The position numbers were made by a program, and so were the translations under genes. The notes under the pieces were generated by a model. That model did not search any database. It saw only the letters and a list, made by a program, of their open reading frames with translations, and was not told where the DNA came from. This document shows positions 51,020 to 59,178 of a DNA stretch of 64,000 nucleotides, one piece after another. The stretch comes from Planctomycetota bacterium (GTDB lineage: Bacteria > Planctomycetota > PUPC01 > JACPCR01), in the NCBI GenBank assembly GCA_016179685.1, contig JACPCR010000054.1, positions 124,001-188,000 on the forward strand. The letters run 5' to 3'. How positions within the stretch are numbered: the first letter of the stretch is position 1; each line of letters opens with the position of its first letter.

Positions 51020-52477
51020 TCAAAAGTTGTATTGGAATCGGAACAGGAAGGCGTCTTCGTCGTCCAGGGTGGAACCCGAGACCGCAACGTCGTCATCGAA
51101 CAGGGTGTGCACGTAGTTGAACGAAATCTTGATGTGAGGGTTCGGCCACCAATGCAGCCCCAGGGTGTACGCGTCCACCTCGTCACTGCCGGACGCCAGG
51201 CCACGAGGGATCAGCTCGTTGTCGGCGTCGAAGCGCTCGAACCGGCCAACAAGCTCCCAGGCGCCCCAGCCGCCGAGACGGGGGTCGAAGTTCTTTTTCG
51301 GCACGACCGGCTTGTTCCGCGGCTTCTTTTCGCCGGTCAACAGGTAGGTGGCCGTGACGTACCAACCGGAGAAACCGGCATCGAGAGACGTTCCAGCGAG
51401 GGACACGTTCTCGAAGCGCGTGTTCAGCCATTCGGCCTTCAGGCTCGCTGGACCCATGAACCATTCGACGTCCGCTCCGACCCGCGTGCGGTCGCCGCGG
51501 AAGCTCGCCCCCCTGGCATACTGGAAGAACGGCGTACGAGCCGCCGTGCGGAATGAGGTCCCGGAGAAGTCCTCCTCCTGTTCGCCCCAGGTCATCCCCG
51601 TCCCCACGTAAAGGCCGCGCATCCAGGGGCTATTGCTGCCGGCGAACGGGCTCAGCACCGCCCGCGCCGCCACGTCCTTGTCGTCGTTGTTGTCCTCCAC
51701 GTTCTTGCCGCGGCCGTTGAAGACACCCAGGGCGTACTCGATCCTTTTGCCCGCCATCGTCCCGAACAGCATGGCCCCCAGGTCCTCCTGCGGCGAAAAC
51801 GCCGTCACGACCATGCTCCGCTCGATGAGGTCCACCCACCGGAACGAGGTCAGCGCCTCGAGGCTGAAGGGCTCGACCATCTGTCCGACACGAAGCCGCG
51901 CGGGAGCATAATGATGGTATTCGAGCCAACCTTCGACCAGCTTCGCGCCTGCCCCGGAGAAATCTCCGAAAAGCCGGTAGCTGAAGTCGTTCTCGAGCGT
52001 GCCTCGGACGTCCAGCCGGGCGTTCCTCACGAGGAAACCGGAATCGCCCGGGTGGTCCGATTCGATCTGCCGGAAATCCGTCTGAAGCCAGCCGCCAATT
52101 TTCAATACATCGTCTTTACCCTTGAACACGAAACCGTCGTCATAGGAAGTCACCAGGGCGTTCTCCTCTTCCGTCTGTTTCGAAGATTCCATGTGCAGCT
52201 CCTGAAGCAGTTCGGAGAGCAGCGCCTTGGTGTCCTGCCGGTCCTGGGACATACCCGCGGAAGCCGATGGCGCGACCGGAGCGGCCTGCATGCCCCTCTG
52301 ACCGGCCTTCAAGCGTTCAATCTCCCCATTCTGCCGGGCCAATTCCTCCCGGAGCTTCTGAACCTCTTCGCGAAGCATTTGAATTTCCCGGTCCCGGCCA
52401 AACGGTTGCTCGGCCACCAAGGAAGCGAAAGTCCCAAGTCCAATCGCCATCCCGATGAATGTCCGTTGAACTTTCAT
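51020..52477 (-). CDS. Phosphate-selective porin (OprO/OprP-like)
   Basis: A 485-residue outer membrane beta-barrel. A signal peptide (MKVQRTFIGMAIGLGTFASL VA) is followed by a coiled coil at about 30-70 (IQMLREEVQKLREELARQNG), typical of this porin class and probably trimerising or periplasm-spanning. The barrel begins near residue 108 (DDGFVFKGKDDVLKIGGWLQ TDFR) with LVRNARLDVRGTLENDFSYR LFGDF, the classic OprP motif, and ends in an aromatic residue (FRFQYNF), the BamA recognition signature. Anion specificity for phosphate cannot be proven from sequence, and no pst/pho genes are near. First of three leftward genes with two small membrane proteins. Confidence 0.9.
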   Translation of the reverse strand: MKVQRTFIGMAIGLGTFASLVAEQPFGRDREIQMLREEVQKLREELARQNGEIERLKAGQRGMQAAPVAPSASAGMSQDRQDTKALLSELLQELHMESSKQTEEENALVTSYDDGFVFKGKDDVLKIGGWLQTDFRQIESDHPGDSGFLVRNARLDVRGTLENDFSYRLFGDFSGAGAKLVEGWLEYHHYAPARLRVGQMVEPFSLEALTSFRWVDLIERSMVVTAFSPQEDLGAMLFGTMAGKRIEYALGVFNGRGKNVEDNNDDKDVAARAVLSPFAGSNSPWMRGLYVGTGMTWGEQEEDFSGTSFRTAARTPFFQYARGASFRGDRTRVGADVEWFMGPASLKAEWLNTRFENVSLAGTSLDAGFSGWYVTATYLLTGEKKPRNKPVVPKKNFDPRLGGWGAWELVGRFERFDADNELIPRGLASGSDEVDAYTLGLHWWPNPHIKISFNYVHTLFDDDVAVSGSTLDDEDAFLFRFQYNF

Positions 52478-53206
52478 GATGGAATCTCCCCCGAAAAGGG
52501 GCATCCTGCGGTCGGCATGGTCATGAGTGGAGCGTTCCCGCTGAATCTCTGGTCCCAGAGACCCGGGTCACTGGCGTGGACAAAAGGTTAAGAGGGGACG
52601 ATAGGCCGTCTGATACGACTCAGTGGGATATGTTCAACAAATCCCGGCGCGGCATACTCGATGACGGCCACATCCGGTGCTTTCGACCTCGACCCCAGAA
52701 ATCAAAGACCGATGGAACACAACGCAACGAAAGTGCCAGTTCCTCGCTAACCTACGTTTCTTTTGCACGGCGTGTCCGAGATACGCCCTACGAGCTTCAG
52801 CTTCAACGGCCCGCGTCGTCCTCGCCCATGTCTAGTCCGGACCGAGGCGCCCGAGAGGCAGGGTCGAACGCCAAGTGGTTGGGTTTGCGGCACAGGCCAA
52901 TATCAAATGCGTCGTTCCAAGGTTGTGAAAAACCTGAGCGAGTCCTCTGCGTAGCCGGGCACAGACCGGATGACACCACTGAAAGCGCACTTTTTGCAGG
53001 CAAAAAGAGCAGACAAGCCAGATTGCTATGCACTCATTGCACCTCAGATGTGGGAGGCGAGATTCCGTTGACAAGCATTAGGGGATTTCATGGTGGCGTA
53101 AGATCATCAAGAACGGCGAATCGGAATTGCCTCTTACTTTCGCCCGGATAGCGATCTCAATAAAATCTTATCACTAAAACGGATTCCTGATGCAGGAGGT
53201 GAAAAG
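52478..53206. other. Gene-free 730-bp gap before phosphoketolase
   Basis: No convincing gene. Frames covering most of the stretch lack family patterns. One short in-frame segment at 52970-53071 (MTPLKAHFLQAKRADKPDCY) could be a fragment of a former gene but is not recognised. Composition is less GC-rich, as in decayed DNA. The last 40 bp contain AAAATCTTATC and the ribosome binding site of xfp. Confidence 0.6.
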
Positions 53207-55636
53207 ATGCCCATGAAATCTCGAAAAGCACTGACCGCTGACCGGCCCCGCCGCCAGTCGGGTGCGGCCGATTCTGACCTCACGGCCGTCCGGCGTTACC
53301 AGCGTGCCGTCAACTATCTGGCTGCGGCGCAGGTCTACCTCAAGTCCAATCCTCTTCTCGAGGAGCCCCTCAGGCCTGAGCACGTGAAGGACCGTCTCCT
53401 CGGCCACTGGGGCACGTGCCCCGGGATCAATCTTCTCTATCTACATTCGAACCGCCTGATCCTTCGTACTGAAGCGAGCCTTCTGCTGGTTACGGGTCCC
53501 GGACACGGCGCGGCCGCGAACCTGGCGAACATGTATCTGGATGGCACGCTCGGGGAGTTCTATCCCGAGCTGACACGAGACCGCGCGGGCTTGCAACGTT
53601 TCATCCAGAGATTTTCCTGGCCGGACGGCTTTCCAAGCCATTTGAACCCGGCGCTGCCCGGCGTCATCCATGAAGGCGGCGAGCTCGGCTACGCCCTGGC
53701 CACGGCCTTCGGCGCGGTGCTGGACAATCCAGACCTGGTGGCCGTGTGTCTCGTAGGGGACGGCGAGGCCGAGACGGGGCCGACGGCCACGGCCTGGCAT
53801 AGCATCAAGTTCCTCCATCCGGTGACGGACGGGGCCGTTCTGCCCGTTCTTCACCTCAACGGATTCAAGATTTCTTCTCCGACGATCTTCGCCACGATGA
53901 CGGACGAAGAACTGGCCTCGCTCTTCCGCGGCCACGGTTACGCGGTCCGCATCGTCGGCCATCTCGACCGGATACATGGAGAGATGGACGAGGCCATGGC
54001 ATGGGCGCATGGGGAGATTCGCCGCATCCAGGAGGCGGCGCGCGCGGGCCGTATCCCCGAGCGACCTGCGTGGCCCATGCTCATCCTCCGGACTCCCAAG
54101 GGCTGGTCGGGGCCCCGCGAGATCGACGGCCGGGCCATCGAGGGCTCCTTCCGCGCCCATCAGGTGCCCGGCAAGGAGTTGCGGACCCATCCCGCCCACC
54201 TTCAGGCCGTCGAGGCCTGGTTGCGGTCCTACCGGCCCCAGGAGTTGTTCGATGCCGAAGGCCGGCCCGCCGAGGATGTTCTCGCCCTCTGCCCCCGCGG
54301 CGACCGGCGCATGGCGATGAACCCTCACACCTTCGGCGGGCGGATGCGCCGGCCCCTCGATCTGCCCCCCCTCGGCGAGTGTCAGGTCCCCGTCTCTGGA
54401 CGCGGCCAGACCCGCGCCAGTTCCATGAAGGCCATGGGCCGCTACCTCCGGGAAGTTATTTGCCGGAACGATCAGGCCAGGAATTTCCGGATTTTCTGTC
54501 CCGACGAGCTGGAGTCGAACCAGCTCGGGGAGGTGCTGGAGGTGACCGCGCGCCAATATGACTGGCCGCTGCCTCCTCATGCGGAGCACCTCCGGCCGGA
54601 AGGCCGCGTCCTCGAGGTGCTCAGCGAACACAACTGCCAGGGATGGCTTCAGGGCTATCTGCTCACGGGCCGGCACGGGCTCTTCCCCTGTTACGAGGCC
54701 TTCATCCCCATCGTCGACGGCATGATGAACCAGTATGCCAAGTTTCTAAAGTCGTCCCTCGAAATCCCGTGGCGTGAGCCCGTCTCCTCCCTCAATTACC
54801 TTCTCACCTCGGAGAGCTGGCGGCAGGACCACAACGGCTACTCGCACCAGGGCCCGGGCTTCATCAACAACCTGCTGACCAAGAAGGGTCATACCTACCG
54901 CATCTATCTGCCGCCGGACGCCAACTCCCTGCTTTCGACCATCGACCACTGCCTGCGGGCCCGAAACACGATCAACCTGATCATCGCCAGCAAGCTGCCC
55001 ATGCCTCAATGGCTGACGATGGACGAGGCGATCGAGCACTGCCGCACCGGCGCCTCCGTCTGGCGCTGGGCCAGCACGAACGGCGGCGAAGCGCCCCGGG
55101 TCGTCCTCGCCGGCTGCGGCGACAACCTCACCCTCGAGGTCATGGCCGGCGTGCAAATCCTCCGGGAAGAAGCGCCCGAATGGCGCGTCCGCGTGGTCAA
55201 CGTGACGGACCTCCAGATTCTGGGCATCCCCCAGAAATACCCGCACGGCCTGGACGAGGAGCGATTCCAGAGAATCTTCCCGCTGGATGCCCCCGTGATC
55301 TTCAATTTCCACGGTTACACCGCGGCCATCAAGCAGCTCGTCTGGGAACGGCCCGTCAACGAGCGCTTCGACGTCAACGGCTACCGTGAGGAAGGGACGA
55401 CGACCACCCCGTTCGACATGCAGGTGCGCAACCGGACGAGCCGATACCATCTCGTGATCCAGGCCGCGCAGAAAGTCGCCGCCGCTGATCCCGGGTGCTC
55501 CGCCCACGCGGAGGACCTGATCCGCAAGTACGAATCCCGCCTGCGGGAGCACCGCGACTTCATCCGCCGCGAGGGGATGGACCCGCCCGAAATCTCTGGC
55601 TGGGAATGGAAATCGGTCACGTGGCGCGCGCGGTAG
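53207..55636 (+). CDS. xfp: Phosphoketolase (xylulose 5-phosphate/fructose 6-phosphate)
   Basis: A thiamine-diphosphate enzyme that splits xylulose 5-phosphate (and often fructose 6-phosphate) with phosphate to acetyl phosphate plus glyceraldehyde 3-phosphate (or erythrose 4-phosphate). The 809 residues match the usual length. Visible are GTCPGINLLYLHSNRLI, VTGPGHGAAANLANMYLDGT, the ThDP/Mg motif GDGEAETGPTATAWHS, FKISSPTIF, SEHNCQGWLQGYLLTGRHG, SWRQDHNGYSHQGPGFI and VTDLQILGIPQKYPHGL. The ATG at 53207 has AGGAGGT 7 nt upstream. Acetate kinase lies 291 bp downstream and uses its product. Its TAG stop overlaps an AGTGCGGNNGCACT core. Confidence 0.96.
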   Translation: MPMKSRKALTADRPRRQSGAADSDLTAVRRYQRAVNYLAAAQVYLKSNPLLEEPLRPEHVKDRLLGHWGTCPGINLLYLHSNRLILRTEASLLLVTGPGHGAAANLANMYLDGTLGEFYPELTRDRAGLQRFIQRFSWPDGFPSHLNPALPGVIHEGGELGYALATAFGAVLDNPDLVAVCLVGDGEAETGPTATAWHSIKFLHPVTDGAVLPVLHLNGFKISSPTIFATMTDEELASLFRGHGYAVRIVGHLDRIHGEMDEAMAWAHGEIRRIQEAARAGRIPERPAWPMLILRTPKGWSGPREIDGRAIEGSFRAHQVPGKELRTHPAHLQAVEAWLRSYRPQELFDAEGRPAEDVLALCPRGDRRMAMNPHTFGGRMRRPLDLPPLGECQVPVSGRGQTRASSMKAMGRYLREVICRNDQARNFRIFCPDELESNQLGEVLEVTARQYDWPLPPHAEHLRPEGRVLEVLSEHNCQGWLQGYLLTGRHGLFPCYEAFIPIVDGMMNQYAKFLKSSLEIPWREPVSSLNYLLTSESWRQDHNGYSHQGPGFINNLLTKKGHTYRIYLPPDANSLLSTIDHCLRARNTINLIIASKLPMPQWLTMDEAIEHCRTGASVWRWASTNGGEAPRVVLAGCGDNLTLEVMAGVQILREEAPEWRVRVVNVTDLQILGIPQKYPHGLDEERFQRIFPLDAPVIFNFHGYTAAIKQLVWERPVNERFDVNGYREEGTTTTPFDMQVRNRTSRYHLVIQAAQKVAAADPGCSAHAEDLIRKYESRLREHRDFIRREGMDPPEISGWEWKSVTWRAR

Positions 55637-55648
55637 TGCGGGTGCACT
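55635..55648. repeat. Short palindrome core at the phosphoketolase stop
   Basis: AGTGCGGGTGCACT begins inside the TAG stop codon. The core matches the three long palindromes at 21581, 22627 and 37043, but here the flanks do not pair. Confidence 0.6.
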
Positions 55649-55688
55649 TCTTTAAGCGTTTAATCGTTTTGGGCTACCGTGTGTTAAC

Positions 55689-55834
55689 GTCGTCCTCCTC
55701 CTCGTCCTCGTCCTCTTCGGAATGGACGTTCGCGTTTCGAGGGCGAGCACGTTGACCTCATGAAACATGGCCAGGGCATCGTGTGTTGTCGTCCTCGTCG
55801 CCGGAATGTGCGCCCGCATTTCGAGGGCAGGCAC
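55689..55834 (+). repeat. Two imperfect copies of a 45-60 bp unit with CTCGTC runs
   Basis: A GTCGTCCTC... run followed by GGAATGGACGTTCGCGTTTC GAGGGCGAGCAC (55719-55750) recurs as GGAATGTGCGCCCGCATTTC GAGGGCAGGCAC (55803-55834). The CTC/GTC run is longer in the first copy. It lies between xfp and ackA. Confidence 0.75.
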
Positions 55835-55927
55835 AAGACAAAGTCGGGTCGGTCCGAGGCCGCGGTACAGCCCCTTCGCACTTGACCCAAGAGTCGAGGA
55901 TTCCCGAATTCCTGGCGTGATTCCTCC

Positions 55928-57175
55928 ATGAGCATCCTGATCCTCAATGCCGGATCGAGCACCCTCAAGCTGGCCCTTTACGACAGGGACTGCCGTCTGG
56001 CCCTCTCGGGGCTCGCCGAATGGGAAGCGGACCGCGCCGCGGGCGCGCTCAGGCTCAGTGACGCGCTGGGCCGCGCCCGTTCGGTCGCCCTCGAATCGGC
56101 CGGTCCAGGTGAGATCGCCGCCGAGGCCATCCGGGCGATGCTGCGAGAAACGGGCGCTGAGTCCGCCGCCTCCTCCGTCCGAATTTCCGTCCATCGTGTC
56201 GTGCACGGCGGCGAGATGTTCCGCAACTCCGTCCGAATCGACGACCGCGTCAAGACGGAGATTCGCCGGCTCTGCGAGCTGGCCCCCCTCCACAACCCGC
56301 CCGCGCTGCTCGGCATCGAGGCTGCCGAACGGGTCCTGCCCGGCGTGCCCGGCCTGGCCGTCTTCGATACCGCCTTCTTCGCTGCACTCCCGCCCAGGGC
56401 CTTTCTCTACCCGCTGCCCTATTCCTGGTACACCGAGTGGGGCATTCGGCGCTTCGGCTTCCACGGCATCAGCCACGCCTACTGCACCGAGCGGGCCGCC
56501 GCGCTTCTCACCCGGCCCGCCGAAGACCTCCGTCTCGTGACCTGCCACCTCGGAAACGGCTGCTCGGCCAGCGCCGTCCGCTCCGGATCGCCCGTAGCCA
56601 CCACCATGGGTTTCACCCCCCTCGAAGGACTGATGATGGGCACGCGGTGCGGATCAGTGGACCCGGGCATTCTGCTCCACCTCCTGGAACGGGGCCTGCT
56701 CGACCCCGTGAGGCTCGATCTGGCCTTGAATCATCACTCGGGCCTCCTGGGCGTCTCCGGCCTTTCTTCCGATTTCCGGGAGATCGAGAGCCAGGCGCTG
56801 GCGGGTCACGAGCGCGCTCGGCTGGCGCTGGAGATGTTCGCCGATCGCGTCCGGGCCACGGTGGGGGCCTTCGCGGCCACCCTCGGCGGACTGGATGCGC
56901 TCATCTTCACCGCCGGCATCGGCGAGCATTCCGCCAGCCTGCGCGCCCGCGTGTGCGAGGGCCTCGAGTGCCTGGGCCTCCGGCTCGACCGGGACCGCAA
57001 CCGCGCCTGCCAGCCCGACGCCGACGTCGCTGCGGACTCCTCATCGGGCCGGATTCTCGTCTTGCATGCCCGTGAAGACCTCCACATGGCGCGGGAAGCA
57101 GTCCGGTATCTCACACGGCCGGACGCCCCTCAACGCCCTGCCGGAGACGCGCCACGCTCCGATGGCCGGTATTGA
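55928..57175 (+). CDS. ackA: Acetate kinase
   Basis: Converts acetyl phosphate and ADP to acetate and ATP. The 415-residue protein keeps the ASKHA phosphotransferase pattern: ILILNAGSSTLKLALYD (phosphate 1), HRVVHGGEMF, VFDTAFFAALPPRAFLYPLP, RFGFHGISHAYCTERAA (catalytic region with His), LVTCHLGNGCSASAV, MGFTPLEGLMMGTRCGSVDP and LIFTAGIGEHSASLRARV. A Ser replaces the usual Gly/Thr at the HxGxS-like start in places, but no key residue is lost. Standard AckA starts with MKVLVLNAGSSS; here MSILILNAGSST. With the upstream phosphoketolase it completes a two-step route to acetate and ATP. No pta is present. Confidence 0.95.
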   Translation: MSILILNAGSSTLKLALYDRDCRLALSGLAEWEADRAAGALRLSDALGRARSVALESAGPGEIAAEAIRAMLRETGAESAASSVRISVHRVVHGGEMFRNSVRIDDRVKTEIRRLCELAPLHNPPALLGIEAAERVLPGVPGLAVFDTAFFAALPPRAFLYPLPYSWYTEWGIRRFGFHGISHAYCTERAAALLTRPAEDLRLVTCHLGNGCSASAVRSGSPVATTMGFTPLEGLMMGTRCGSVDPGILLHLLERGLLDPVRLDLALNHHSGLLGVSGLSSDFREIESQALAGHERARLALEMFADRVRATVGAFAATLGGLDALIFTAGIGEHSASLRARVCEGLECLGLRLDRDRNRACQPDADVAADSSSGRILVLHAREDLHMAREAVRYLTRPDAPQRPAGDAPRSDGRY

Positions 57176-57229
57176 CACTCCACGCATCCGGCGGTCCAAT
57201 GGAATTTTGCACCAGCACTTTATTCTTAA

Positions 57230-57362
57230 CGCGGGTGATACCCGCAACCCAACATGGCTCGTAAAGGTGTCAGGTGTCAGGTGTCAGGTGTCAGGTGACA
57301 CCTTTCCAACATCTTCGCCGGGCGCCCTAGCGGGCGCGGAGAAGTTACAAGCTCAGACTCTA
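57230..57362 (+). repeat. Three-hairpin intergenic element, copy C
   Basis: GCGGGTGATACCCGCAACCC, CAACATGGCTCGTAAAGGTG, then four tandem GTGTCAG words instead of the usual GGTTCAGG series, CTTCGCCGGGCGCCCT...GGGCGCGGAGAAGTTACA and AGACTCTA. It ends 14 nt before the next gene start, in the same direction. Confidence 0.85.
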
Positions 57363-57376
57363 GGAGAATCCTTTCG

Positions 57377-58420
57377 ATGTCCAGGCTCAAAGTGGCCATC
57401 ATCGGCTGCGGCCGCATGGGAACGACGATCGACGACGAGGTGAAGGACCACCCCTTCCTGGGCCGTTGCCTGCCCTATTCGCACGCGGCCTGCTACGCGG
57501 CAACACCCGAGACCGAGATGGTGGCCTGCTCGGACGTCGTGGCGGACAAAGTCGAGCAGACGCGCCGGCGATACGGCATCCCCCGCGGCTACACGGACTA
57601 CCGCGAGATGGTCGAAAAGGAACGGCCGGACATCGTCAGCGTTACAACGCGGCCCGGCAACCACGCGGAGATCACCGTCTACGCCGCTGAACACGGCGTC
57701 CGCGGCATCTATTGCGAGAAGCCGCTCTGCTGCTCCATGCAGGAGGCGGACACCATGCTCGAAGCCTGCCGCCGCCATGGCGTCAAGTTCAATTACGGCA
57801 CCAATCGGCGCTATACCCCCTGCCACGTCCTGATCCGCCAGCTCGTCCAGGACGGGGAGATCGGCGAGCTGCGCACCGTGATCACTTTCGGCGCCGGGTC
57901 GGCCCAGTGGTCCCTGACCCACGCGTCCGACCTGATGCTCTACATGGCCGGGGACCCCGAGGTCGAGCATGTCCAAGGCATGACCTCCGCGGAAGAGGCG
58001 GACTTCGCGGACAACCGCATCGACAAAGACCCCTCGGTCCTCATGGGCTACGTGAAGTTCAAGAACGGCGTGGTAGGCCAGCTCGTCGCCTGTCCCGGCT
58101 GGGACCTCGAGGTGGTCGGAACGAAGGGCAAGCTCCGCACGCTCAACGATCAGGGCTCGATCCTTTTCCTGCGCAACGTGGGCAAGGCCAACCTGCAGCG
58201 CCAGGTCGAGCCCCCTCCTTACCCTTATGAGAGCGGCGGCGTCTCCTGTATCCGAGACCTCATCGAGGCGATCCGTACGGGCCGGGAGACGAAAGGGAAC
58301 ATTGCCCTGGCGTGCCGAAGCCAGGAAATCATTCTCGGGTGGGTCGAGTCCCACCGGCTCGGCGGCCAGCGCGTGCCTCTGCCGATGACCAATCGCAGCC
58401 TGCACGTGGGGACGTTTTGA
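57377..58420 (+). CDS. Gfo/Idh/MocA-family oxidoreductase
   Basis: A 347-residue NAD(P)-dependent oxidoreductase, normally acting on sugars, inositols or their derivatives. The Rossmann start KVAIIGCGRMGTTIDDE, the substrate-region SVTTRPGNHAEITVYAAEHG, the catalytic EKPLCCSMQEAD and FNYGTNRRYTP, and a C-terminal alpha/beta domain follow the family plan. The short insertion after residue 12 (DDEVKDHPFLGRCLPYSHAA) places it in the subgroup with a distinct N-terminal loop. Substrate unknown. The ATG at 57377 fits the family start and lies 14 nt after a repeat element. The small gene at 58434 follows closely. Confidence 0.9.
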   Translation: MSRLKVAIIGCGRMGTTIDDEVKDHPFLGRCLPYSHAACYAATPETEMVACSDVVADKVEQTRRRYGIPRGYTDYREMVEKERPDIVSVTTRPGNHAEITVYAAEHGVRGIYCEKPLCCSMQEADTMLEACRRHGVKFNYGTNRRYTPCHVLIRQLVQDGEIGELRTVITFGAGSAQWSLTHASDLMLYMAGDPEVEHVQGMTSAEEADFADNRIDKDPSVLMGYVKFKNGVVGQLVACPGWDLEVVGTKGKLRTLNDQGSILFLRNVGKANLQRQVEPPPYPYESGGVSCIRDLIEAIRTGRETKGNIALACRSQEIILGWVESHRLGGQRVPLPMTNRSLHVGTF

Positions 58421-58433
58421 AAGGTAGGACGGC

Positions 58434-58646
58434 TTGGAGTCTCCTCGATCTCGTCGCGTGCTGGTGCAGGTCAACAGCCCTGAGGAGGCGGAAGAGGCGG
58501 AAGTGCGTTATTGGCGCGAGCGCACTCCGGAGGAGCGAATTCTTGCGCTCGAGGCTATTCACATGAATCTGTGGATCATGAAGCATGGAAGTCAAGAAGG
58601 ATTTCATCGAGTTCATCGAATTCTTGAACAAAGAGGGGTTATGTGA
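58434..58646 (+). CDS. Small protein resembling the antitoxin-like partner of an NTase toxin
   Basis: A 70-residue protein. EAEVRYWRERTPEERILALE followed by a short helix and RVHRILEQ resembles the small proteins (YWxxRTPEERLxALE...RLxRVxRI) encoded just before nucleotidyltransferase-type toxins. TTG start preceded by TAGGA; GTG codons at 58458 and 58464 are alternatives. Its last third overlaps in another frame with the start of a toxin-like gene. The antitoxin label is inference by pattern. Confidence 0.55.
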   Translation: MESPRSRRVLVQVNSPEEAEEAEVRYWRERTPEERILALEAIHMNLWIMKHGSQEGFHRVHRILEQRGVM

Positions 58647-58650
58647 AAAC
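58585..58650 (+). pseudogene. N-terminal stub of a nucleotidyltransferase-type toxin gene
   Basis: From the ATG at 58585 a frame reads MEVKKDFIEFIEFLNKEGL, matching the first 19 residues of DUF6036/AbiEii-like nucleotidyltransferases, which then normally continue into (Y/R)xxVGG. Here the text departs at the edge of the AT-rich inverted repeat, and the catalytic domain is absent from the window. It overlaps the small gene in a different frame. Confidence 0.45.
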
Positions 58651-58654
58651 TCGG

Positions 58655-58767
58655 GTACCTTCTCAACAAATTCGGGTAAATCGCTTACCCGCTTTATATA
58701 ACAATTTTCTATGCAGCAACTTATATATACGACTGTGTCAACTTACCCGAACTTATTGAGAAGGTAC
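58655..58767. repeat. AT-rich element with 25-bp inverted repeats
   Basis: GTACCTTCTCAACAAATTCG GGTAA (58655-58679) and the complement of GTACCTTCTCAATAAGTTCG GGTAA (58767-58743) are inverted repeats with two mismatches, enclosing 63 bp of AT-rich DNA (TTTATATAACAATTTTC, TTATATATACG). The inner word CTTCTCAATAAGTTCGGG also occurs at 28017-28034. It looks like a miniature inverted-repeat element. Confidence 0.75.
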
Positions 58768-58772
58768 AGAAC

Positions 58773-59138
58773 TCAGTCAAGTCGTGTCACTCGCGTTCCC
58801 AAAAGGCCTATCGCCACCAGAGCTGCGCCGATGAGGACGTGCAGGACGTCGTCAGCCGTTTTCCACATAAAGTATTGCTCTGGAAAGAGATGTAGAAAGC
58901 TCGCCACGGCCTGGTAGAGGTCAATGAGCCCGAACCCGGCGTTGAATCCTCGGATCAGTCGTTCGCGGCCTGAAATCACCAGCCCAAGCCCGATGAGCCC
59001 AAAGACGATGTGAAAAACGTTATAGGCGGGCGCCCCGCTCGTCAGGCTCATGGTGGGCGGCAGGATGAATCCCAGGATACCGGCCAGGACGAGGACCGGG
59101 GCAAAGATTTGAAGAGTGATCCGGTTGAGCTTGGACAT
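58773..59138 (-). CDS. Four-span DUF4383-like membrane protein
   Basis: A 121-residue integral membrane protein with four spans: ITLQIFAPVLVLAGILGFIL, NVFHIVFGLIGLGLVI, a shorter third around FGLIDLYQAVASFLHLF and DVLHVLIGAALVAIGLLG. The pattern VFHIVFGLIGL...YQAVASF...DDVLHVLIGAALV matches the DUF4383 family of small membrane proteins with unknown role. Start at 59138 gives MSKLNRITLQIF. It lies right next to the AT-rich inverted repeat. Confidence 0.75.
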   Translation of the reverse strand: MSKLNRITLQIFAPVLVLAGILGFILPPTMSLTSGAPAYNVFHIVFGLIGLGLVISGRERLIRGFNAGFGLIDLYQAVASFLHLFPEQYFMWKTADDVLHVLIGAALVAIGLLGTRVTRLD

Positions 59139-59178
59139 GACGTTCAGTCCCGAATGGTGAGGGTGTCTGCCGTCCAGG

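Noticed and set aside
52576-53151. 191-residue plus-strand frame before xfp
   Set aside because: No family pattern, Ser/Arg-rich, no ribosome binding site, and spans DNA that looks decayed.
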